The notes under the pieces were generated by a model, which did not search any database, was not told the DNA's origin, and saw nothing but the letters and a program-made list of their open reading frames with translations. Both the position numbers and the translations under genes were made by a program. From NCBI RefSeq assembly GCF_001949145.1, contig NW_019091534.1, positions 178,056 to 242,055 of the forward strand: a stretch of 64,000 nucleotides of DNA, in the 5' to 3' direction. Shown here piece by piece: positions 35,422 to 47,400 of the stretch (position 1 is the stretch's first letter; the number at the start of each line of letters is the position of its first letter). The stretch comes from Acanthaster planci (lineage: Eukaryota > Echinodermata > Asteroidea > Valvatida > Acanthasteridae).

Positions 35422-38400
35422 GTAAGTTATCCTTCCTCGCTCCTTCTTTTTTCCTTTCATTTTAAGGCATAGAATACTTTCCACGTTCCCCTCAAGTGCT
35501 ATGTGCTTCAAGTGAAGAATGCTTATATACGTATTGTGTACACCAATTTGCTAGTATACATTTTATTCCGTAAAACTGTAAAACATAAATATGCGTTTCA
35601 CCTTACGCTTATCTTTAAAGTATTGCTAAAGTGTGTCAAATGCCAGTTATTCTCATGATAAAAACCCGCATATAGTCTTAGTCAAACTGTGAGTGCCTTT
35701 TGGCACATTGTTTTATACAAGTAATTAACTTCTGGACTTGCGAGTTAAAAATCAACCTTTGGATCCCCCTGAGTCACAAAGGTATTTAAAATGGCAGACT
35801 TCAAATAGCATCTCTATGGACTGATAATGAGATTGTACATAAAATGGCGAAAATTCCGCCGTGTGGTTTTGCGTCTCAAAAACAATTTACTCAGTATTAC
35901 GAAGTGTGAGTGAAAAAAACTGCTTCCTGTAGGACCATCGAAAATGATTACGGTTTATTATACTGAATGCATATATTGCCGCCAAAACCTAACCCGGACA
36001 GTTGGTGATATTTTGAATAGATAATCATTAATCTGTACTTATTTGTTGCTTTGTGTTGTTCAACCACTCCACATACAGCCGTTATGCCTACAACCGCGCT
36101 GCATCCAGACTACCGCCGACATTCTGCGTGTGATGGATCTGGACGCCGACCCGTGCCAGGATTTCTACCAGTTCGCCTGTGGTAATTTTGCCAAGGTGTC
36201 GGAGATTCCCGAAGGCGAGACCAGATGGACGCCCATTCGGCAAACTCAACATCGGAATCACAAACTTGTGCAGAAGGTACAAGAATAGCAGTTGGACTTT
36301 TACCTTTGTGTTTAACTGATTACAAATGCATAGCCACGCCCCTTAAGGCAAATGAAACGAGATGCCAAAAAGATTGCACAGGAAATGAACTGCTTTTAAT
36401 CACTTCTAGCCTCAACAATAGGGAAATTTAGCTCGGCCAAAGATTGTTCATGATTTTCTCAAATGCTTCAGATTCAAAATTTTCACACCGTCTTTGAACA
36501 GGAATACCGTTTGTAAATCTTGTTTTACTTGTGTCTTTATTACTTGATAGTTCCTGGAGCAAGATGGCTACGATTACAAAGGAGTTAGAAGCGAGGCTCT
36601 GGTGAAGGCCAAGACCTATTTTCAGACTTGCATGAACCAGACATTCAAAGCGGAGAATGGTTTCGACCCACTGTTGCAAGTGAGATCTTGGATATTATTC
36701 AAAGCAGACTCCCTTGAGTCGCCCGTTACTTTGTATTTATTCTGTGCCCTCTCAGCAATTTTAACGGCTAGCTTCAATACACAGTCAAAGAGTTTTCCTC
36801 AACTCTTTGCCTGGAGTGGTGTCAATTTGGGGGGGGGGCGTTGGAACCCTTCAAAACTACGTACACAAATGGCTGCCTGTTTAAGTCACTGTATAGTAGT
36901 TCTTGAAGTCTTGCCTCAGCCTCCATCCGCCGATTAACCGATGTGGGTCTGGTTCTCTGGTAGTTTCATCGGACTTCTTAAAGTGGTATTCCCATCTGCT
37001 GCGAATTATAGGTCTGGATGGTTAGGAAAAGGTCTGGCGCACTTGTTCAAATGGCTCAGCATACAACTGCCTATTGACAGCTGTGTAATACTGAAGTCGT
37101 TACCCTGGATCCCGCTTGGCATGTCATTTTCCAATACGGCACCTTGAACTGCCTCTCCTGCAATCCCTGAGGGAGTTTCCTTTCCTTTCCCTTTCAGCTC
37201 ATAGATTCCGTCGGTGTATGGAATCTCCTGCAGGAACGCGGCAGCGCCGTTGAGGGCGACATTTCCCGTCTCACCTATCGGTTGGCCGAGCTGTACAAGA
37301 TTGGCATCCAGCTGCTGTTTGCCATGGACATCGGCCCAGACGACAAAAACTCCAGTCTGAATATCGTCAAAGTGAGTTCCGCAAACTCAGCCTATTTAAA
37401 CCGCGATATCTCTCGCGTCTTATTTTCCGAAACGCATAATAAGTTCGCTTGGTAAGCATTATTTTTTGTATTTTCTCAGTTTCAGCAATACGGCCTGAGC
37501 CTCCACCAACCTAGGTATTACGAGGAATCAGTAAGTTTTATAAGTTGCTAAAATACAGTTACTTTAATTAAGAGATCGTTTTTCTATCAATCTATTTGAC
37601 CCCACTTTGTTCCCATTTTTGACAAGCGTCATTATTGTCAAAGCATAATCCGCTGATTTTTCTCGTGTTTGGCAGCGGATGGCTCACATGGCTGTCCACT
37701 GGTGGAGTGTCAGAACGTTCACAGGGTAAACTTTCCCTGTATTTTTAAAATCTCAAAAACAGTGCAACCAAAATTCATAATCTACACTTTTTCTTAGAAT
37801 TCACCACAGGTTATTTTATTTATTTATTTTTTTAAAGTTTTGGATGACATTTACGGGCCTTCGTAGCTTAAAGCGAGATTTGTCGCCGATGGAGTTGTAA
37901 AAAAATACTGAAGTGATTTTACGGCGCTTCTTCAAAAGGAATGTCACGAAAAGAATACCGATTTTTAAGTTAAAAGTCTACATGGGTCACAGAGGGTTTT
38001 GCGAGATCCTGGTGCGATCCTATAGACCATAGTCTGAGGGCCACTTTAAACCTGCTTCGAAGCCATCGTTTGGTTAGTTGGCAGTTCAATAATTTCAACA
38101 TTTTCACAAGTGAGATACTTCATGATGTGATGGTAGTACTGTTTACCAGTTCTGTCATAATTATATTCCCCTCATAATCACTGTTAAGCTGTGTTACTCT
38201 TCAGAAACGTGCAGTGCTCGACGCTTTTGTTGACCTAGGCGTCACGATGATGACCTTGCTCCGTGACCCCCGCAGTCCCAGGGAACTTGTCGAGACACGG
38301 GTGGACGCGAGGTCCCGGATGGAGGACATTGTGGAGTTCGAGAGAGCAATGAGCAGGGTGAGGCTGAATGAAACCGTTTGTCCGAGAGTTTTCTCATGTC

Positions 38401-41400
38401 CATCTGATTAAAAGGAACTTGAGTGCTGTCTTAATTTCAGCTAATTTCAAATCGCAACTTTATGATTAAATGTGCATCATCCAAAGAAGTGACCTCGGTT
38501 TAGAAGCTATTTCTTCACGAAAATTTGCTTACAAATTAAGACACCTTGGTGTCATATGTCAGGAAAGTCAGAAATATCTTTTTAGTAAGATGTCAGAAGG
38601 ATGTGAGACTCGTATAAGCAGAAGTATATGGTTGCGCAAAATATATGTCATGGTGGTTCAAAATAATAACACCATCATGAAAGTATTGCAGTTTATCAGT
38701 AAGACAATGTCTTCCACATCCAACCCTTTGTTTTTTGGATTTGTGGCATTACAGTTATTTGTCCCGTTCCCAAAACTGCAAGATCCTCTCACCATTTACA
38801 ACAAGATGTCCCTGCAGAAATTTGCGGACATGATGCCGGACTTCGATCTGCTGGGCTACGTGAGGCGTGCTTTCGGCCGGGATATAGGCAGCGATCGGGA
38901 AGTCCTGGTCTACACCCCAGCCTACTTCCGGAAGCTGAATGACCTGCTCAGAGACACTCCGGACAGGTGCAGTAAAATGGCGGATCCAGAACCAAAATTC
39001 AGGGGTCAGATATGTTTGGCGGGGAGCAGTGGCGCACCGAAGGGGGAAGGGGTAGGGGCTTGTGGGCCCCCTCTTCCGGTTTATTTGTTTGTTGTTTGTT
39101 TGTTTGTTTGTTTTCTGAAAAACGAAGTTACAATGCTCAACTATATTTTAATCACTTCTCGCTGGAGGAGGTGTAAACACACACTTTTATCCACGGAGGA
39201 CGACGTATTAATGTGTCGTGCCTGGTTGGGTCAAAGGGCAGAAGATAATCCTACACGCGGATGCTGCTACCATCCTCTATGCTGCTACTAAGTGGAGCCC
39301 CCCCTCCATCCACCCACCCACAATAATCCGGAAATGCCTTTCTTGAGAATCAGAATTGAATTGGGGAGCCCACACCATACCCAAAAGAATTAAGGAATTA
39401 GGCCTAGGGAGCGACACCACGCTTACAAAAATATAAGGTTACAACATCCCAACTGGCAACTCCTTTGTATAGAAATATTTGGTCAAAAAACACACGTGGC
39501 CACGGGTGACGCCTATATGCGCTATGGACCTTTTGCATGTGAACTGCTTTTCTAGCAACGCGCTGAAAAGAAGACACCACTGTGGAAAATTACGGGGGCG
39601 CAATCCATTTCGGAAAGGCGTTCTCATTAATCTTTAATAAAGGATTTTCAGTCGCGTGATTTTTGACTTACGTTTAATTTACACAGATGTGTGCGGAAAC
39701 GCGCCCGCTTTCGAAGTCTCTCAAAATTCTTGCGTAAATGAAATGGCCAATAGAAATACTCAAATTCAAAAATCCCCCGCCTCCACGGAAAACGTATGTT
39801 TCCTGAAATGTCTTTGCCCGTCAGGTTACCTCACGTAGTAGACGTCCATGGGGACAACTAGGGCCCGTCGGATTTGTGCTATGTGAGGAAAATGGTAACA
39901 ATACTTGGGGAGGGGTGCTGAAAGAAATTGACATGCACAGCATCTTGGTTACTGAATCAAAAGTCACAGAATGAGCCTTAAGTTTTATGCAGGAATCAAT
40001 GTCACAGGACCAAATAAAGAAGTCACAATCATTACTTTTCAATAATGTGTATGCATTGTCAGTAAGGATGGCATCCCTATACAGAAGCCACTCACGCACA
40101 TCATTTTGACAAAACATGTGTTCTTTTTGTCATTGGTTGTTTAAAATGTCCATTCATGGGTCATTTTTGCTTGAACGAGAGTGCTTTTATGTGTGACTTT
40201 TGATTAAGTAACCAAGTTGCTGTGCATGTCAATTTCTTCTTTGTTACAAAGATAATCACTTGCTTTTGGGCATGTGATTAGTAAGGAGTATTGTAGCATA
40301 CCTGTGTACAAACATTGTTTATTTCCATGGAGTGAATTTTATGTGTGGTCTTTGACAGAAGTGGCAGGTTTCTTTTGCTGACCAGTGTACATTTTCATCA
40401 TGTCTTGAGAAACTTTTAGAATTTTTGTTTAAATGTGGGCCGTGCTGAGAGAAGAATTTAAAATTAGAAATGATACGGTGGCATATAAGGGCCACGTACA
40501 AAACATTTCGTGTATCTATCTCGCTGTGGCGAGTTACTATATCGCAGCGAGAGATAGAAACTCCAAAAAATGCAAGTGGCCCTTACACGCTTCCATAGAA
40601 TGGTGCGTTTTCCGATTTTAGGAAAATTGGATTATTTTGATCGGCTCTTGCGTCTGTAGTCTTCTCTTACGTCCTGAGTAATTTCTACTCCAGGGTACTG
40701 GAAGATTACAGCTTGCTCTTCATGACGGGGAGTTACATCAAGTACCTCCCTGAACCATTTCAGGACGCACATAAGAAGTACATCAACGTGCTTACGGGGG
40801 CCACCAAGCGGCCGACGCTCCTCGACCAGTGCTTGAAGGAGGTCGACCGAACGTTTGGTTATGTGACGGGCGCCCTCTTTGTTGAGGAGAAGTTCTCCGA
40901 GGCTGCAAAGCGAAAGGTCTGTGCGCTTAAAAGTATCGTTTTAATTAGGGTGGCCTTTAAGGGATGTCGTACATTGCCTCTCTGGCGACACGACAGAAAA
41001 AGTGCTTGTAATTGTGTCGAAATGGTGGAGTGGGGTTCGCTTGTCTCCGCTGCCTTATTTAGGGGGATGCAATAGGCTACGTTTTGTCAAGGAAGTGTAA
41101 TATAATGATACACAGAGCACTACCGGGCCACAAGCTACGATATAAACGCAGGCTTATACCGTGCGCATGGATCATGGTACAAGGAAGTGTTGACGTGTGC
41201 TTTTGACCGAATGAATTCTATCCAATGAGGGCTCAAAGAAATTACGTCATGCATCCTGGAGAAAAACAGCGATCTAAGAGCTAGCGAAAAACTAGGATCT
41301 AAGAGCTCGCGTTGGAGCTAGTAGGGACGAGATGGATGAGGTTATAAAACAGAATGGCCAACTTTGTATAAGACATCTGCAATGGTCTCAAAGTAACTCC

Positions 41401-44400
41401 TTCGCGAGGAACAAGTCATTTATGACAAAGGCAGGTTGGGTGGACCACAATGGACGCCATGCCGCCATATCTTAACTCCTCGGTGGCATCATCAAGACCG
41501 CCATGGTGTTGCAGATTGGGCACTGTCTGGTCCTCCATATATAAACGATAAGCAGAGTTTCGTGCCAAGACGTGTGGACTTTTTTTTAATCACAGGAGTC
41601 ACACAATGAAAACCCTGCCATCAGTGTGAATAAAATAGTAATGATTGCACTTAATCGAACCTCCTTTTGAGTAGACAGAGGAGATACTGGGATACATACG
41701 GACTGCCTTCCTTGAGAACTTACCACGGGTTCGCTGGTTGGACAAGAAGGCTAAGGTCATTACTGGGGAGAAGGCTAGAGCCATGATCGTGAAGATTGGC
41801 TTTCCAGACTGGATTCTGGACCCAGCACAGTTGGATAAACACTTCGAAAATGTAAGTAGAACATTTGAATGTTTGTGGTACTCATAAAAGTGTATTCCTA
41901 ATAATTGCATAGCGCTGTTCAGTGTTTGGCGCGAGTTCTCAAAGCTGGATGGGTTCCTTGTGAACAAAATTTCTGAACAAAAAAGGTTTGCGGGTACACC
42001 ATGTGGGAAATATCTCTTTTGTGAAGAGGTGTGGTTCTAAAAAGAACCGGTGAGAACAGGTCTCGACGTTTCGGCCAGTGTACTCTCCTGAGGAAGGCCA
42101 GAGTACACTGGCCGAAACGTCGAGACCTGCTCTCACAGGTTCCTTTTAGAACCACATCTCTTCACAAAAGAGATATTTCCCACATGGTGTACCCGCAAAC
42201 CTTTTTTGTTTAACACTCCCACCATGCAAAGCTTCAAATCTTACTTAAAATTTCTGAACTAAGCTCTAAACGTAACATATTTGGTGCATACTTTGTCACG
42301 TAAATGGACTTTTCTCTTGATTGGTAAGCCTAATGACGTAAGGGTTGACTTTCTCAAGGAGTGTTACTAATGGCCCCTTCGCTTAGAAAATGCAGTCAGA
42401 TAAATGATCTCCTCGTGGATGCAGGGCCCAGAGGTCCCGTAATAAATAGTTCGGATTCACGATACCGCTACACCCTCTATCTCAACACAAGGGAAGTCCA
42501 CAGGTGTTACATTATCCGAGGAGAAAGGTCGAAATCGCGCACCAACACCCACGCAGTCGCGTTTCTAGGAGGGCATGGGGCAAGTGCCCCCAGCATAAGT
42601 CCTTTTCTCTACTTAAAGTGTAAAAAACTTATCTACAAGCACGGTTAAGTTACTTTCAGGTTAAATTCAGAAATCCCTTGCTAATTACGCTACTGGAATC
42701 GACGCTGTAATTCAGTGCGCCTTGTCCACACTTTCACGACCAAATATGGAATTAAACTCCCCTATCTTTTCCTTGTACACGGGATGCCACGACCATTTCA
42801 ACACTGATCAACCCTTAGAATCGCATCGATTTCTCTCTACGGATGTTCACCATTTTCAAAAAGCTATAGCTGCAAATAGTTAAATACCTATCTCGACTCG
42901 TGAGCTGGAGGGAGATATTTTCGGTTACAAACATTGGGGCTTACCTTTTTAATTGCTGTGGGGACAAACGTTGCCATGTTATGAACTGCTCCTCGGAAAA
43001 GAAACGTTTTGATACAAGGATTCATAATGGAAGTTCTTTGTTCAAATGTCTCGCTATTAGGGAGATCATCCTGTTGTGGGGTCTTCCTCAAAATCATATC
43101 ATATCCATGTTGTCGCATTGCTCAAAACGATAAATTATGTTAGCATCTTTATGAGCAAGCATTAAGAGTATAAATAAGGTAAAGGCATCGCCAAAGATTT
43201 CGACGGTCTACAACTCTCTATAGACCCATGTCGAATCAGTGTGTCAAGTCGAGTCCAACACAAGTCTCTGTGACTAGTCTCCTGACCAATCATTTCCAGC
43301 CGTTTTCAGCACAGCTTCTTGATCATCCAGTATCGAATCGAACACATCAGGGATGTCAGTTGGAGTCTATGATAAACAAGGTTGATCTTGGATAATTCAT
43401 GTGATTTTCCTAATCTATTTACTGGCGAGTATTTCGTTCTGATTTTTTAACAGCTCTATGTATCAGCGGATAACGCTCTTCAAAATCAAGCTAACTACAA
43501 ACGTTTCTTACTTGTAAACGTCTCAAAAAGTCTCGATTTTCCGGTGGACAAGAGCAGGTGATGTATTTTAGACTTGGCTCCCCTAAAACCAAGTAATTAA
43601 TGCCACCAATCAATCAAGTAGTATGCTTGAATGAACTCCATGGAGGTCTTGAGGAACTGGTATCCGGTTCGTAAATGACTTAGTCAAACATGTGCACGCA
43701 CCAATGATCGCAAGCTTCCATTGGATGAACACCCAAGTTGCTCGTCAACTTCCGGTCCCATAGTTCCATATAGCTCAATGTGTAGTGGGCGTGGTTTAAA
43801 TTGAAGTGACACACACTTACGAACCGGATGCATCTCAAACATCAGGAAACTTTCCTAACATTTGGTAAGAAATGTTCTCTTCTTTGTAGATCTGATTTTT
43901 TTCTTCTAGATGGGACGTCAGCCCAGGTAAGGTGAACGCATATTACGACTATTCGCGCAACGAGCTGGTGTTTCCTGCCGGCATTCTGCAACCACCGTTC
44001 TTCAGCAATGATCTGCCGGCGTAAGTCATTACGAGAGCTGGGTACAGGTCGCCCCCCCCTCCAAACATGAACCATCACTGCAAAGCCATTGCTTGCACGA
44101 CTGTCCTTCAGCAGGTTTTTACTAAACGACAGATGAACACATATAGAAATATCTGTATCTCTTCACTATTGTACAAACGCCTGGTATAGGGTGTCGCATA
44201 CCAGTAGGTGTGGGCGAGTAGCGAATCAATAAATAGTTGCGACTAGACGAGATTATTTGCATTGTTTAATTGTCCATTAAAAATCATGTTGGCGGTTGCA
44301 TAACATAACACGGGGTTAATTTGGGATGATGTCACACTGTGTGTTTCAATTTTTCCGTTTGGATGGTTGGACTTTTGCGCTATCGTGAAGGAAATACGAA

Positions 44401-47400
44401 GCTCTTTTTAAGATAAAAACTGTCTTANAGAACCGCTTGTGATATTCTTTTTTTGTTTCTCTGCTTACTTACTACCACTTTTTGAAGGAAACCTTAATCG
44501 TTCGGCAATTCGATCAACAACTTTGCAGAGGTGAAAAGCACACGGCGCTTAGGTCCGACTGGTGCCCCACCCGCGACACAGTGCTACGATTGCAATAAAG
44601 GACCAGTTTATGGCCGGGCTGTGTGTGTGCGTGCGCGCACTGAATCAGGCAGAGGGCTCCCTTTAGTTGTGGAGTCTGACGTTCGTAAACATGTCAAATA
44701 AACATTGGCGGAGAAGGGAATTAGCAGCAGATTTGATCTACGAACATGATTTTATATTTTCTGTGTATGTATTCAATGTTTTAATGACGTTATTTCGAGT
44801 TGCACTGCTCTCACAAGAGACGATACACTCATTTAGCGAAGCGAATTTTCGAGAAATTTTATGTTCACGTGGTTTTGTGTTTCGTTGCCCGTGCGGAACC
44901 GACTCATATGCAGAGTCCTGCCACGCTGATTCAGAGCGATACACGGCATCGCCACTTCAGTTTTTTGTACAATTTTAAGAATCAACGGCTTCAGAGATAT
45001 TTTTGTTACAAATGATCAACGCAAGTCCTGTCACTTTTGAGAGTCTTCATTTCGACAGCTTACGTCCAAAATTCCAACCACTTCTGTGTTCATGGTAGCC
45101 GGACAAAAATTAAATCGCTGCACATTTCAAATAAAAGGAATTATTCCTACATGTTTCAGCAGACTAGTTTCAGGCAAAATACGGATTCAATGCATGCAAC
45201 AGTACCGTCACTTTCGTGGTGTTTTACGTGCAACATGTACAGTACATGTACATTTAAATTGCATGCATGATACCAGTATAGAGTACCGAAGTAATTACGT
45301 CACGCGTATACATCAGTGTGTGAAAAGCATTTGCGCGAGAACCAGCGTGCGCACCAACATGCGCGCGTGCTCCGTTCGTTTCCACCGTACTTTCTGGTTC
45401 AAAACGACCTCACACTCAGCTTCGGTACTCTATATGGAACGAGTATTCATTCAGGCAGTGCTAATGTATTAACTTTCTTGAGTAAAACATACGGAACTGA
45501 AAACTTTTGTGAATTTTCATTTTGTATGAAGGAGACTGTCGTAGTACGACAAAGTAACTGCAGCTTTGGCGCCATGGAAGAAAGTATTTTTTGTCGATGA
45601 GTGCTAGATGTTAACAGTACATACCCAAACTTAATTAGCCCATTTAGTAAACCTAAGTCGAAGGTTGCACTCACAAAGCAACTCAAGACATCGTCATCAG
45701 CGCCCTCAGAAAACAATGGAATTTAGACTTACATTTATTTATGTGTGAAGCGCTAAAATTGTTTTCTGTCCGACGTGAATTGCGTTTGGGGTTTGCTCTG
45801 GTTTAGTAGTTTATTTGACGGGTTTGAGGTTTATAATTGCTTTTGGTTTTTAATAGGAAAAGACTACAGAGGTAGAAACTAAATTCCTAATTTCTATCAA
45901 CTCGACTGAGCAGTTTTAATAAGAATATTCAAGGAATGGGATCGAAAATGTAGGCCCTATGCCAGGCTTCCTTGCGAGTGAGCTCTATCATGCTAGTGCC
46001 TAGTAACTGATCGTGTCAATTTGTTTCCGTGCTTATGTGTAGTGATCTTATCGGACCGAGTGTGTTTTTTTGCCACAGGTCCATGGATTTTGGAGCAATA
46101 GGAATGATCATGGCTCACGAGCTGGTTCACGGCTTTGACTCGCAGGGAAGACTCTACGATAAAGACGGACTCCTCAACAGCTGGTTGTGGGGAGAGGCAG
46201 CCTACAAGGAGAAAACGGATTGCCTCGTACGACAATTTTCACAGTACGCAATAGATGGGCAAAATGTAAGTGACAATGAGCGACAATATGGCTTTCACAC
46301 TAGATATTCTCTGGAGAGACAGAGGGTACCAGGAATGTTTATTGTGGTGTTGTTCTTAGTAACTTCCNGACGCCAGGGTGAACTCACTTCGATATTAAAA
46401 GAATAAATCAGCTGAACGACTACCGTGTTTTAAGTGCATTCTTGCAGCCAACAGTTTGTATGAACTTAGCTCAACTCGAACAGAATTGTCTCTATATATC
46501 TCACTGACATTGGTTTCGATGAAGGAAAAGATTTGAGTAATATTTTGGGGGTTTTCATATCAGTCAATATTTGATCCCATTCCCCAAATCAACTTGTTTA
46601 AATCTTGTTTCCCATCATTGACAGGCTGTTGATTTATAGCTAAAGGATCAACCTGAGAAGAGACCAGCTTCTGTTGCACCTTTCAACACAGGATGTACTA
46701 TGTGCGACTGACACTGCGTTATAGAGTGGTTAATTAGTCTCTAACCTCCTTTCTTTCTTTTTTTTTGCCACCATCAGATAAACGGGGAAACCACTCTGTA
46801 TGAGAATTTCGCAGACAACGGCGGACTAAAGATCGCCTACCTGGCCTTTCAGAGATGGCAGGGGAACAGAGCAGACGATCTGTCACTGCCGCTGAACTTG
46901 ACGGCATCCCAGGAATTCTTCCTGGGAATGGGCCAAGCCTGGTGCAGTTACTACACACCAGAAGCCGCTAAGATCTACTTAGAAAGGGACAGCCATTCGC
47001 CCGAGAAGTACAGGTATACGTGTGCAGGCGTGGCATACATACAGTGCACCTCTGCGCAAAGAAGTCCACACAATGTGGGGTGCGATGGCGTAGTGTGGAC
47101 TTGCACACGTCCACATAATCTTTTCCCCTCTCTGAAAAACAGTTTAAGAGGCATTTTGGGGTCAAGGTTATCGTGGCAAAATGAAGAGGCACAGTCCAGG
47201 GAATCGCCATCAAAAATCCAGCTCGAAGGAGTTATCCTAGATACAGAAAAAGGAGCATTTTCCTCAAGTTTCCTTAACCAAAGGAAAACAAAGGAATGCT
47301 ACCCTTTGTATGTAAAACAGATACGTGTGTGCTGACATAGCCTGATAAACTTCGCTCACATTTCCGATGATTTTTAAAGATGGGTTTAAACAGTGATGGC

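Noticed and set aside
37678-37728. Possible extra neprilysin exon between exons 5 and 6
   Set aside because: Acceptor-like TTTGGCAG and a GTAAAC donor exist in copy A, but copy B lacks the donor, and exons 5 and 6 join directly in phase with the family pattern [13 protein letters not shown].
38470-39291. 273-codon open frame
   Set aside because: Only 38,755-38,966 is M13-like; the rest is read-through into introns, including a GTTT microsatellite.
44667-45600. Several 70-130-codon frames in neprilysin intron 11
   Set aside because: Different frames overlap, no domain is visible, and the stretch contains a MITE-like inverted repeat.
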